A model generated the notes under the pieces. It had not been told where the DNA came from. It saw only the letters and a list, made by a program, of their open reading frames with translations, and did no database searches. DNA of 55,048 nt, from NCBI GenBank assembly GCA_016192845.1, contig JACPTI010000020.1, positions 1-55,048 of the forward strand, written 5' to 3'. Every line of letters begins with the position of its first letter. The first letter of the stretch is position 1. This document shows positions 8,211-16,521 of the stretch, one piece after another. The DNA is from Acidobacteriota bacterium (GTDB lineage: Bacteria > Acidobacteriota > Vicinamibacteria > Vicinamibacterales > UBA2999). Both the position numbers and the translations under genes were made by a program.

Positions 8211-9090
8211 AGCGCTCTCCCCATTTCAGCTTTTCCCTGAGCACCTCGAAGTAGTTCCTGGCCGGCTTGACGAGCCGCAGCGTCCGGTCCGACTTGCGGA
8301 CGCGGACGAGGTCGCCCTCCTCGACCGGATATCCCGATTGCCCGTCGTAGGTGACGAAGACGTCTTCGGTGGCGCCATCGGCTTCCATGCGCACCTCGAC
8401 TTCCGCGCCGCCCGGAATGATCACCGGGCGGTGCGTCAGCGTGTGCGGGGCAATGGGCGTGAGCACCAGCGCATCCACCATCGGATGGACGATGGGGCCG
8501 CCGGCCGCGAGGTTGTAGGCGGTGGAGCCGGTCGCGCTCGCGATGATGAGACCGTCGGCCTTCACACGGGTCACGAACCCGCCGTTCACCCAGACCGACA
8601 GCTCGATCATGCGCGAGAGCGCGCTCTTCGTGAACACCACGTCGTTGAGCGCCACGCGCGCGTCGACCTCGCCCGTCCTGCGGCGCAGGTTGGCCGCGAG
8701 CATCGCGCGCTCGTCGAAGGCGGCCGTGCCGTCGAGCACCCGCTCGAGCGACGGGATGATCTCGTCGATCCGGATTTCCGTCAGGAACCCCAGGCTGCCG
8801 AAGTTGACGCCGAGAATGGGAATGTCCCGGCCGGCCTGCACGATGCGGGCGGCCATCGCGAGAAGCGTCCCGTCGCCGCCGAGCACGACGATGAGATCGA
8901 CTTCGCACGGGAGCGCCTCGCGCGTAGCCGTGCGCGCGCCGTGCGAGGCCGCGCCGGCGAGCGCCGCGGCCTCGCTCGCGTACACCACGTCGACGCCGCG
9001 CGCGCCGAGCCAGGCGCCGAGGCGCGCCAGGTGCTCGGAAGCGGCCACCAGGTTGTGTTTGGCCACGATGCCAACGCGTCGCACAGTCAT
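8209..9090 (-). CDS. nadK: NAD kinase
   Basis: 293 residues from ATG at 9090. The protein phosphorylates NAD to NADP. It shows VVLGGDGTLLAMAARIV (GGDG), ILGVNFGSLGFLTEI, ALNDVVFTKSALSRMIEL (conserved NDVV), ADGLIIASATGSTAYNLAAG and GPIVHPMVDALVLTPIAPH, all hallmarks of the family. Length is normal. The start overlaps the tlyA stop by four bases (ATGA), so it is translationally coupled. It ends in the G-rich inverted repeat. Confidence 0.96.
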   Translation of the reverse strand: MTVRRVGIVAKHNLVAASEHLARLGAWLGARGVDVVYASEAAALAGAASHGARTATREALPCEVDLIVVLGGDGTLLAMAARIVQAGRDIPILGVNFGSLGFLTEIRIDEIIPSLERVLDGTAAFDERAMLAANLRRRTGEVDARVALNDVVFTKSALSRMIELSVWVNGGFVTRVKADGLIIASATGSTAYNLAAGGPIVHPMVDALVLTPIAPHTLTHRPVIIPGGAEVEVRMEADGATEDVFVTYDGQSGYPVEEGDLVRVRKSDRTLRLVKPARNYFEVLREKLKWGER

Positions 9091-9857
9091 CGGCGCAGCT
9101 CCACCCCACGGCGCACGCGTGCGCCGTGGGAGCCCCGGAGGTGCAGGAGAAATTCGACGTTGCCCTTCTGACCAGTGATGGGTGAGGGCGTAACGGCGAC
9201 CGGCGTTAATCCTATCGCAGTGGCTGCGGCGCGAATCTCGTCGAGGACACGGGCCCGGACGGCCTCGTCCCGGACCACGCCGCTGCGCGCTTCGGCACGG
9301 CCGGCCTCGAACTGGGGCTTCACGAGCGCGACGACGTCCGCACCGGGCCGGAGCAGCGGCGGGACCACCGGCAGGATCTGGCGCAACGAGATGAACGACA
9401 CGTCGATTGAGACGATGTCGAACGGTCCTGGCACGTCGGCGGGTGTGAGGTAGCGGGCGTTGACCCCTTCGACGACCACCACACGCGCGTCGTTGCGCAG
9501 CCGCCAGTCGAGCTGGCCGTGGCCGACGTCGAGCGCGACGACGCGGGCGGCGCCACGCTGCAGAAGGGCGTCGGTGAAGCCGCCGGTCGAGGCGCCGATG
9601 TCGAGCGCGTCGCGCCCGGCGACCGCGATACCGAAGGTGTCGAGGGCGTGCGCGAGCTTGAGCCCGCCGCGGCTCACGTACGGGTGATCCGGCGACGCGA
9701 GCGCGACGGCGGCCTCGCGGTCGACCTGGGCGCCCGCCTTGGTGACGAGGCGCCCGTCGACGCTCACCTGCGCCGCGAGGATCAGCGCGCGCGCCCGCTC
9801 CCGCGACGGCGCAAGCCCCTGCTCGACAAGGAGCTGATCCAAACGGAGCTTTGACAT
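9087..9857 (-). CDS. tlyA: TlyA family rRNA 2'-O-methyltransferase / hemolysin A-like
   Basis: 256 residues from ATG at 9857. An S4 RNA-binding domain (about 1-65, RLDQLLVEQGLAPSRERARA) is followed by an FtsJ-like methyltransferase with YVSRGGLKLAHALDTF, ALDIGASTGGFTDALLQRGA (SAM-binding), SIDVSFISLRQILP and LVKPQFEAGR. TlyA modifies 16S and 23S rRNA. The last 14 residues (GSHGARVRRGVELRR region) are encoded by a hairpin repeat at 9102-9137, so the natural C-terminus has probably been replaced or extended. It is part of the xseA-xseB-ispA-tlyA-nadK run. Confidence 0.94.
   Translation of the reverse strand: MSKLRLDQLLVEQGLAPSRERARALILAAQVSVDGRLVTKAGAQVDREAAVALASPDHPYVSRGGLKLAHALDTFGIAVAGRDALDIGASTGGFTDALLQRGAARVVALDVGHGQLDWRLRNDARVVVVEGVNARYLTPADVPGPFDIVSIDVSFISLRQILPVVPPLLRPGADVVALVKPQFEAGRAEARSGVVRDEAVRARVLDEIRAAATAIGLTPVAVTPSPITGQKGNVEFLLHLRGSHGARVRRGVELRR
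9102..9137 (+). repeat. 36-bp hairpin element (CACCCC...CCCCG family) in the tlyA 3' end
   Basis: Bases 9105-9130 form a perfect 26-bp palindrome (CCCACGGCGCACG and its reverse complement). Flanks CACCCC and AGCCCCG match the ends of the other family members. It is translated as the last residues of TlyA. Confidence 0.75.
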
Positions 9858-9865
9858 TGTCACGA

Positions 9866-9944
9866 ACTTTCAACTCCCAACGCCCACGTCCCCATGAATC
9901 GAGCGCTCAGGCGATATTTGGGAGTTGGGAATTGGAGGTTGGTG
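9866..9944. repeat. Inverted repeat with CCAACTC-type word arms
   Basis: The left part reads CAACTCCCAACGCCC and the right part reads GGGAGTTGGGAATTGGAGG. The spacer contains ordinary GC-rich sequence. It fills the gap between ispA and tlyA. A second, larger copy of this family surrounds nested elements at 29813-30056. Confidence 0.65.
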
Positions 9945-9945
9945 C

Positions 9946-10866
9946 TCAATGGGATCGGTTCACGATCCAGCGGCCGATCTCCGACAGCCGCGTACCGCCC
10001 AGCCCCGCCTCGCGCAAAATGCCGTCGGCGCGATCGAGGCAGGCGGTCGCCATCCGCCGTGCGCCGTCGATCCCGTAGAGTGCGGCGTATGTCGCCTTGC
10101 CGGCGGCGGCGTCCTTGCCGGCCGTCTTCCCGAGGCTCGCCGACACCCCCTCGACATCGAGCACGTCGTCGATGATCTGGAACGCCAGCCCGAGTTCGGC
10201 AGCCGCCGCGTCGATGCTCTGGACGAAGCGATCGTCGGCGCCCCCCATGATCACGCCGGCCACGGCGGCGGCGCGAATCAGCGCGCCCGTCTTCCTGGCG
10301 TGCATCATCCGGAGGTCCTCGCCGGCGAGCAGCAGCGCCGGCCGGTCCGTCCGATCCGGCCGGCTGGCGCTCAGGTCGAGCGCCTGGCCGCCGACCATGC
10401 CGGTCGCGCCCGCCGCGGCGGCCACGACACCGATCACGCGGAGCTTGCGCGCGGCAAGGACCAGGTCGGCGGTCGCGGGCTCACGCGCCATCAGCGCGAA
10501 CGCCTCGGTGAGCAGCCCGTCGCCGGCGAGGATGGCGATCCCTTCGCCGGCCACGACGTGGAGGGTCGGCCGCCCGCGCCGCATCGTGTCGTTGTCCATT
10601 GCCGGCAGGTCGTCGTGAATGAGCGAGTAGGTGTGGATGAACTCGAGGGCGCAGGCGGCCGGCATCGCCAGCGTGCGGTCGCCGCCGACCGCTTCGGCGC
10701 TGGCCAGGCAGAGGATCGGCCGCAGCCGCTTGCCGCCCGCGGTCACGCTGTAGCGCATCGCGCTCGCGACGGACGCGGGACATTCCGGCGGGGCCGGCAG
10801 TGCGGCAACGAGCGCCGCCTCGATCTCGGCGCGGCGCGCCTCGAGGTAGTCGTGGAAATCTTCCAA
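9946..10866 (-). CDS. ispA: Polyprenyl synthetase (farnesyl/geranylgeranyl diphosphate synthase)
   Basis: 306 residues. First aspartate-rich motif HDDLPAMDND (about residues 91-98), preceded by AGGKRLRPILCL; second motif FQIIDDVLDVEG. Both DDxxD motifs and the KT(G) region (RKTGALI) are intact, so it is probably an active short-chain trans-prenyltransferase condensing IPP with DMAPP or GPP. Chain length cannot be told from sequence here. It follows xseB, as in many genomes; the often-linked dxs is not present in this window. Flanked on both sides by intergenic inverted repeats. Confidence 0.92.
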   Translation of the reverse strand: MEDFHDYLEARRAEIEAALVAALPAPPECPASVASAMRYSVTAGGKRLRPILCLASAEAVGGDRTLAMPAACALEFIHTYSLIHDDLPAMDNDTMRRGRPTLHVVAGEGIAILAGDGLLTEAFALMAREPATADLVLAARKLRVIGVVAAAAGATGMVGGQALDLSASRPDRTDRPALLLAGEDLRMMHARKTGALIRAAAVAGVIMGGADDRFVQSIDAAAAELGLAFQIIDDVLDVEGVSASLGKTAGKDAAAGKATYAALYGIDGARRMATACLDRADGILREAGLGGTRLSEIGRWIVNRSH

Positions 10867-10925
10867 CGTTGTAGAGCGCAGGCTTCAGCCCGCGCGGCGA
10901 CGCGGTGGCTGAAGCCGCCGCGCTA
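10867..10925. repeat. GC-rich palindromic spacer (AGGCTTCAGCC type)
   Basis: GCGCAGGCTTCAGCCCGCGC is followed by GGTGGCTGAAGCCGCCGCGC, forming alternative hairpins around the TTCAG/CTGAA cores. A related spacer lies at 15115-15215. The right end touches the xseB stop. Confidence 0.6.
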
Positions 10926-11168
10926 CGGTACCTGTTTATCGTCCTCGCCGAGCGCCGCCGGCGCCGGCTTCAGCTCGCCACGCTCGTTCAGGATCTCGAT
11001 GCGGCGCTCGGCCTCCTCCAGGCGCGAATGGCAGAACCGGGAGAGCTGCACGCCGCGCTCGTACAGCTGCAGCGAGGTCTCGAGCGGCAGGTCGCCCTCC
11101 TCGAGCTTCTTGACGATCGATTCCAGCTCGGCGATCGCCGCCTCGAAGTCCTTGATGGTTGCATCCAT
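10923..11168 (-). CDS. xseB: Exodeoxyribonuclease VII small subunit
   Basis: 81 residues from ATG at 11168, chosen because the domain begins there (MDATIKDFEAAIAELESIVKK). Longer in-frame sequence to 11264 comes from a repeat. The family pattern LEEGDLPLETSLQLYERGVQLSRFCHSRLEEAERRI is clear; the protein is a short helical hairpin. It partners XseA in degrading single-stranded DNA to oligonucleotides. It lies directly downstream of xseA, separated by a GGCAGTA inverted repeat. Confidence 0.93.
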   Translation of the reverse strand: MDATIKDFEAAIAELESIVKKLEEGDLPLETSLQLYERGVQLSRFCHSRLEEAERRIEILNERGELKPAPAALGEDDKQVP

Positions 11169-11169
11169 A

Positions 11170-11290
11170 TCAGTCGGCAGTGGGCAGTCGGCAGTTCGTC
11201 GGCAGTGGGCAGTCGGAAGTTTGCAGTCGGCAGCCGGCGGTAGGCAATAAACCCGCCTCACCACTGCCGACTGCCCACTGCCTACTGCCC
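11170..11290. repeat. Inverted repeat with GGCAGTA/GGCAGTG word arms
   Basis: The left half repeats GGCAGTGGGCAGTCGGCAGT and the right half ACTGCCGACTGCCCACTGCC. Words recur every 7 nt. It lies between xseA and xseB and supplies the TAG stop of xseA. Relatives occur at 32264-32352 and 51145-51213. Confidence 0.8.
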
Positions 11291-12589
11291 ACTATTTTTC
11301 ACCTCACACTCGAGTTCCCCCCGCGCCAGAGTCACGCGCACCCGATCGCCCCGGGCAACCGCCGCCGCATCGCGGATGACGGCGGTGCGGTCGCGGTTCC
11401 AGCACACCGCGTAGCCGCGGCCGAGCACCGCGAGCGGGCTCAACGCCTCCAGGCGCGCCGCCGCGCTGCGCAGCCGGCCGTCGGCGCGGTGGCGGAGGCG
11501 GGCGCTCGCGCCGGCCAGCCGGCCGTCGGCTGCCAGCAGGCGCGCGCGCACGCGGCCGAGCCGCCGCCGCAGGTCGAACGTCTCGAGCGCCAGGCGCAGC
11601 CCGCGAAACACGCGCTCGCGCCCGGCCACCCCGGCGCGGATGCCGCGATGGAGCGCATGGGTCAGTTCGGCCGCGTGCCGGCCGCGCATCGCCAGCCGCG
11701 CGCGCATGCCGGCGAGCCCGGGACGCGCCTCGAGCGTGCGCAGCCGCGAGTCCAGCCGGTGCAGCCGCGCCTGCATGGTGGCGCTGACGCGGTGGGCCAG
11801 TCGGTCCAGCCGCGCGCAGAAGTCGTCCTTCCGCGACACGACGATTTCAGCCGCCGCCGAGGGAGTCGGGGCACGGACGTCGGCGACGAAATCCGCAATC
11901 GTCACGTCGGTTTCGTGGCCGACGGCCGCGATCGTCGGCACGGGGCAGCCGGCAATCGCCCGGGCGACGACCTCTTCGTTGAACGCCCAGAGGTCTTCAA
12001 TCGATCCCCCGCCGCGTCCGACGATCACGACGTCGACGCCCGGGACCTTTCCGATGGCGCCGAGCGCGCGCGCGATGTCGAGCGCCGCGCCGTCGCCCTG
12101 CACGCGCGCCGGCCGAATCACCAGATGCGCGTTCGGATAGCGCCGCCGCAGCACCTTGATGATGTCGCGCACGGCCGCGCCGTCGAGCGAGGTGACAATG
12201 CCGATCTTCCGCGGCAGCGCGGGCAAGGGGCGCTTGCGGCGCTCGTCGAACAGTCCTTCCGCGGCCAGGCGCCGCTTGAGCTGATCGAACGCGAGCTGCA
12301 GCGCGCCGAGCCCCTCCGGCTCCATCTGCTCGCAGACGATCTGATACTCGCCCTTCGGGTCGTACACGCTGACGCGGCCGCGCGCCACCACGCGCAGGCC
12401 GTCCTGCGGCGTGAAGCGCAGCGCGCGCAGGGCCGAGCGGAACATCACGCCGCGGATCTGCGCGCCGGCGTCCTTCAGCGTGAAATACAGGTGTCCGGTG
12501 TTCCAGACGCGGCTGTTCGACAGCTCGCCCTCGACCCAGACGTCGGTGAACCCAGGCTCTTCAAAGGGGAGGTCGAAAAGAGAGGTCAT
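11282..12589 (-). CDS. xseA: Exodeoxyribonuclease VII large subunit
   Basis: 435 residues. An OB-fold domain at the N-terminus (VWVEGELSNSRVWNTGHLYF, GVMFRSALRALRF) is followed by the catalytic region with IGIVTSLDGAAVRDII, VDVVIVGRGGGSIEDLWAFN and AAVGHETDVTIADFVADVRA (GHETD motif), and a long helical region. It assembles with XseB. The start overlaps the upstream phosphoesterase stop (ATGA). The final residues NSGQ and the TAG stop are read from the adjacent GGCAGTA repeat, so its natural end may have been altered. Confidence 0.95.
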   Translation of the reverse strand: MTSLFDLPFEEPGFTDVWVEGELSNSRVWNTGHLYFTLKDAGAQIRGVMFRSALRALRFTPQDGLRVVARGRVSVYDPKGEYQIVCEQMEPEGLGALQLAFDQLKRRLAAEGLFDERRKRPLPALPRKIGIVTSLDGAAVRDIIKVLRRRYPNAHLVIRPARVQGDGAALDIARALGAIGKVPGVDVVIVGRGGGSIEDLWAFNEEVVARAIAGCPVPTIAAVGHETDVTIADFVADVRAPTPSAAAEIVVSRKDDFCARLDRLAHRVSATMQARLHRLDSRLRTLEARPGLAGMRARLAMRGRHAAELTHALHRGIRAGVAGRERVFRGLRLALETFDLRRRLGRVRARLLAADGRLAGASARLRHRADGRLRSAAARLEALSPLAVLGRGYAVCWNRDRTAVIRDAAAVARGDRVRVTLARGELECEVKNSGQ

Positions 12590-13422
12590 CGGGTCACCTG
12601 TAGAGGCGCACCTCTAGGTGCCCCCGCCAGCTGCGCCAGCTCCACTTCGGAATAGCTGATCCGGGTGATCCGCGTCGCGCGCCCGGTCTTGTCGTCGGCC
12701 TCGACGACGGCGCCGTTCAGCCGCGGGTTCCCCGCGGCCGGCTCGAACTTGACCGGCATGGCGGTCAGAAAGCGGGCGAGCGTGGGCTCCTTCTCCATAC
12801 CGATGATCGAGTCGTGCGGGCCCGTCATCCCGGCATCGGTGAGATACGCCGTCCCGTTCGGGAGCACGCGCTCGTCGGCGGTCTGGACGTGCGTATGCGT
12901 GCCGATCACGGCCGTGACCTTGCCGTCGAGATGCCATCCCATCGCCGTCTTCTCGCTGGTCGCCTCGGCGTGGAAGTCGACGATGATCACACGCGCGCGG
13001 TGGCGGATCGCCTCGATCTCGCGGAGCACCACCATGAACGGATCGTCGATGTGCATCATGAAGACACGGCCCATCACATTGATCACGCCGACCGCGCGGC
13101 CGTCGCCGGTTTGCGCGACGTACGTCCCGCGGCCCGGCACGCCGGCGGGATAGTTCGCCGGCCGGAGGAGCCGCGGCTCGAGCGGAATGTACTCGAGAAC
13201 CTCCTTCTTGTCCCAGATGTGATTGCCCGACGTCATGACGTCGACCCCCGACTCGAGGATCGCGTCGCCGAGGTCCTTGGTGAGGCCGAACCCGGCAGCG
13301 GCGTTTTCCACGTTGGCAATCACCAGGTCGACGCTGTGGTGCTCGACGAGCGCCCGCAGGCCCTTGCGCACCAGCTCGCGCCCCGGGCGTCCGACGATAT
13401 CGCCGATGAAGAGGATGTTCAT
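12586..13422 (-). CDS. ymdB: YmdB-family metallophosphoesterase (TIGR00282-type)
   Basis: 278 residues from ATG at 13422. Motifs across the fold are typical: MNILFIGDIVGRPGREL, IANVENAAAGFGLT, VMTSGNHIWDKKE, VDFHAEATSEK and VIGTHTHVQTADERVLPNG, giving the di-metal ligands. Members hydrolyse 2',3'-cyclic nucleotides in Bacillus. The start overlaps the hsp20 stop by four bases and the stop overlaps the xseA start. The C-terminal residues APRGAPLQVTR are read from a short palindrome (GAGGCGCACCTCTAGGTGCC on the other strand). Confidence 0.92.
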   Translation of the reverse strand: MNILFIGDIVGRPGRELVRKGLRALVEHHSVDLVIANVENAAAGFGLTKDLGDAILESGVDVMTSGNHIWDKKEVLEYIPLEPRLLRPANYPAGVPGRGTYVAQTGDGRAVGVINVMGRVFMMHIDDPFMVVLREIEAIRHRARVIIVDFHAEATSEKTAMGWHLDGKVTAVIGTHTHVQTADERVLPNGTAYLTDAGMTGPHDSIIGMEKEPTLARFLTAMPVKFEPAAGNPRLNGAVVEADDKTGRATRITRISYSEVELAQLAGAPRGAPLQVTR

Positions 13423-13886
13423 GTCCGGGAGGTCGGCGCGTGCGCGATCGGAATACGATGGGCGCGGCCCCGGCGGTCCTCGAGCTTCGGCAGCGCGATC
13501 GTGAGCTCCCCGTCGCGGAGGGTCGCGCGCGTCTTCTGCAGGTCGAACGCGCCGGTCAACCGGACCGCACGCGCGAAGCGGCCGAAGGCGCGCTCGACCA
13601 GGTGGAACGTCTGTTCGCCCGTGGCCGGGCCGGGCGCCTTCTCGCCGACCACCAGCAGCACGCCGGCGCGGAAGAGCACCCGCAGCGCTTCCGCCGGCAC
13701 ACCCGCTACGTCGACCCACACTTCGATCGCTTCATCGGTTTCGAGCACGTCGAGCGCCGGATGGCACTCGCCGGAATAGGCGCGCTGCGCCCGGTCCAGG
13801 GTGCGCGACAGCTCGTCGAACAGCTCGCGGATGTCGTCGGCGAGGTCCGCCGCTTCGGGGGAGGGGGTCAGGGAGAACTGGACCAT
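13419..13886 (-). CDS. Hsp20/alpha-crystallin family small heat-shock protein
   Basis: 155 residues from ATG at 13886 (longer in-frame sequence upstream lacks support). The alpha-crystallin domain occupies about residues 45-145: ALDVLETDEAIEVWVDVAGV, VLLVVGEKAPGP, FHLVERAFGRFARAVRL and ATLRDGELTIALPKL. The typical C-terminal IxI-like tail is represented by HRIPIAH. It is an ATP-independent holdase. It heads the reverse operon with ymdB-xseA-xseB-ispA-tlyA-nadK and is divergent from the dnaK/groEL mosaic, with a perfect inverted repeat between them. Confidence 0.88.
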   Translation of the reverse strand: MVQFSLTPSPEAADLADDIRELFDELSRTLDRAQRAYSGECHPALDVLETDEAIEVWVDVAGVPAEALRVLFRAGVLLVVGEKAPGPATGEQTFHLVERAFGRFARAVRLTGAFDLQKTRATLRDGELTIALPKLEDRRGRAHRIPIAHAPTSRT

Positions 13887-14001
13887 CGACGCGACCCATG
13901 ATCGCACACGCGTCGTGGCCCCTGGCTCGCCTGCGTTCGAGCCGTGATCGTCGGCAGGACGCCGCGACAGTGAGCGCAGCACAGCGTGCACGTATAGAAC
14001 G

Positions 14002-14026
14002 GATATGAGCTTCAATAGCTCATATC
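14002..14026. promoter_or_regulatory. Perfect 10-bp inverted repeat in the hsp20 / dnaK-mosaic divergent region (operator candidate)
   Basis: GATATGAGCT, spacer TCAAT, AGCTCATATC. It is less GC-rich than its surroundings and lies 116 bp upstream of hsp20 and 58 bp upstream of the dnaK-like start. It is neither the CIRCE sequence nor an obvious HAIR site. A second small hairpin (CCTGAG, then CTCAGG) lies at about 14050-14070. Operator function is inferred from position and symmetry only. Confidence 0.5.
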
Positions 14027-14083
14027 AAATGCCTGACGTGCGCTCACATAGTCCTGAGAATCCTCCTCAGGAGCTCAGGATAG

Positions 14084-15114
<1,031 letters not shown>

Positions 15115-15215
15115 GGCCGCGCAGGCTGAAGCCTGCGCGCTACAGGCTACCGCGAGCCGCGCTGCAGGTGCCTTCGTACCTGCAGCGCGGCGGCTTTGGC
15201 CGCCGCGTGCTGTGT
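15115..15215. repeat. GC-rich palindromic spacer with three hairpins
   Basis: GCGCAGGCTGAAGCCTGCGC is a perfect hairpin (15118-15137 region). CCGCGCTGCAGGT and ACCTGCAGCGCGG pair around GCCTTCGT (15157-15190), then CGGCGGCTTTGGCCGCCG. It follows the mosaic pseudogene and precedes the rpoZ-like gene. Same class as 10867-10925. Confidence 0.65.
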
Positions 15216-15229
15216 TAGGCTGACCCCTT

Positions 15230-15493
15230 ATGGAAACCAACGACGTGCTGGTTCCTGCCGAATCCGAAACGCCAGCCGAGCCGAGGCCCAAAGCACCGCC
15301 CATCGAGAGCCGGTTCCTGTTCGTCGATGTCGCAGCGATGCGCGCCAAGCAGCTGCGACGCGGCGCGCGCCCGCGGCTGGATGAGGATGGCGGTGAGTCA
15401 CACCGGATGCCGCACAAGGCCGAGCGCGTCGCGATGGAAGAGGTACGGCGCGGCCTCATCCCGTACGAGCTGCCGCAGCCGGCCGGACAGTAG
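15230..15493 (+). CDS. rpoZ: RNA polymerase omega subunit-like protein (RpoZ)
   Basis: 87 residues, ATG start. The central part matches the omega pattern: SRFLFVDVAAMRAKQLRRGA (counterpart of 'aa-RAKQL--GA'), a Pro/Arg segment, then KAERVAMEEVRRGLIPYELP (counterpart of 'ALEEV--GKI'). Omega binds the beta-prime C-terminus and helps polymerase assembly. The N-terminal 22 residues are Pro/Glu rich and unlike the core family. The protein is short and divergent, so the assignment rests on these two motifs. It stands alone, between two intergenic repeats. Confidence 0.65.
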   Translation: METNDVLVPAESETPAEPRPKAPPIESRFLFVDVAAMRAKQLRRGARPRLDEDGGESHRMPHKAERVAMEEVRRGLIPYELPQPAGQ

Positions 15494-15519
15494 CCATTCA
15501 CAAACTGCCGAATCGATGC

Positions 15520-15578
15520 ATTGACGAATTTCAGGAGCGATTTACTTCGTCACGTCGTCGATTCGTAAATTCGTCAAT
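15520..15578. repeat. AT-richer inverted repeat (ATTGACGAATTT arms)
   Basis: ATTGACGAATTT (15520-15531) pairs with AAATTCGTCAAT (15567-15578). The composition is clearly lower in GC than the surrounding genes. It lies just upstream of surE and could include promoter elements. Confidence 0.65.
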
Positions 15579-15596
15579 CCCTGTTATTCTCGCCCC

Positions 15597-16448
15597 ATGC
15601 ACAAGCTCCGCACACTGCTCGTCCTGCTGGTCGCGATCTGCCTGCTGGCGCCGATCGACGCGCAGCAGTTCCGGCAGGTTCCGCCGTACCGCATTCTCGT
15701 CACCAACGATGACGGCGTTCGCGAGCCCGGGCTCGCGGCGGTGGCGCAGGCGCTGCAGGTGATCGGCACTCCGATCGTCGTTGCGCCTATGGAGAATCAG
15801 ACCGGCAAGGGGCACTCGATTGTCGTGGGCGACCCCGTGTTTCGATACGATTTGAAGCTCCCCAACGGCTTGCCGGCGATCGGCCTTACGACGACCCCCG
15901 CGAGCACCGTGAGCATCGCCATCCGCAATATCGTGATGCCGCGTCCCGATCTCGTCGTATCGGGCGTGAACACCCAGTACAACCTGGGCTTCTCGACGCA
16001 CGTGTCCGGCACGGCGGGCGCGGCGCGCGAGGCGGCGCGGCACGGCATTCCGGCGATCGCGGCCTCGATGTCGGGCGCCGCGTACCCGCGCGACCTCGTG
16101 TATGCCGCCGAGGAGGTGGTGTGGGTCGCGCGGCGAGTGAAGCAGTACGGCCTCCCGCCCAACACCTTCTTGAACGTCAATATTCCGCCGCTCCCGCCGG
16201 GCGGGTACAAGGGCTACATGATCTCCCGGCAGGGACACACACGTACCGGCGCGGAGAGTTTCGTGGAAATGAAGCATCCGTCCGGCCGCACAATCTACTG
16301 GGATGTGTACGACGAGCAGAAGAGCCCGCAGCAGCCGGAAGGCACGGATTTCTGGGCCGTGGAAAACGGCTATGTGTCCGTGACGCCGATGCGCCTCGAC
16401 GAGACCGACACGAGCCAGTTCGAGACGCTGAACCAGATCTTCAAGTAA
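15597..16448 (+). CDS. surE: SurE-family 5'/3'-nucleotidase with a signal peptide
   Basis: 283 residues. The N-terminal segment LRTLLVLLVAICLLAPIDAQ is a signal peptide, unusual for SurE, which is normally cytoplasmic. The SurE core follows: YRILVTNDDGVREPGLAAVA (metal-binding NDD), VVAPMENQTGKGHS, LVVSGVNTQYNLGF and HVSGTAGAAREAARHGIPAIA. The GNxG position reads NTQYN rather than the classic NxGxN, a difference that may affect activity. C-terminal region YKGYMISRQGHTRTG is conserved. It probably dephosphorylates nucleotides or phosphoesters in the periplasm. It converges with gatA across a REP-like doublet. Confidence 0.88.
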   Translation: MHKLRTLLVLLVAICLLAPIDAQQFRQVPPYRILVTNDDGVREPGLAAVAQALQVIGTPIVVAPMENQTGKGHSIVVGDPVFRYDLKLPNGLPAIGLTTTPASTVSIAIRNIVMPRPDLVVSGVNTQYNLGFSTHVSGTAGAAREAARHGIPAIAASMSGAAYPRDLVYAAEEVVWVARRVKQYGLPPNTFLNVNIPPLPPGGYKGYMISRQGHTRTGAESFVEMKHPSGRTIYWDVYDEQKSPQQPEGTDFWAVENGYVSVTPMRLDETDTSQFETLNQIFK

Positions 16449-16453
16449 CTCCG

Positions 16454-16517
16454 GTCCGGCTGAAGCCGGACACCACGTACCCGGACACCACGTACGTAGT
16501 GTCCGCCTCAGGCGGAC
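16454..16517. repeat. REP-like doublet (GTCCGGCTGAAGCCGGAC ... GTCCGCCTCAGGCGGAC)
   Basis: Two hairpins flank the spacer CACGTACCCGGACACCACGT ACGTAGT. It sits in the 73-bp gap between convergent surE and gatA, where it could serve as a bidirectional terminator. Other copies of the family: 36085, 39112, 43627, 44586, 49821. Confidence 0.8.
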
Positions 16518-16521
16518 CCAT

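Noticed and set aside
8209..9873. Fusion of nadK to an upstream 260-codon extension
   Set aside because: The extension is the tlyA region in another frame; NAD kinase begins at ATG 9090 in a typical ATGA overlap.
11170..11264. Extended N-terminus of XseB from 11264
   Set aside because: The extra 32 residues are read from the GGCAGTA repeat; the domain starts at ATG 11168.
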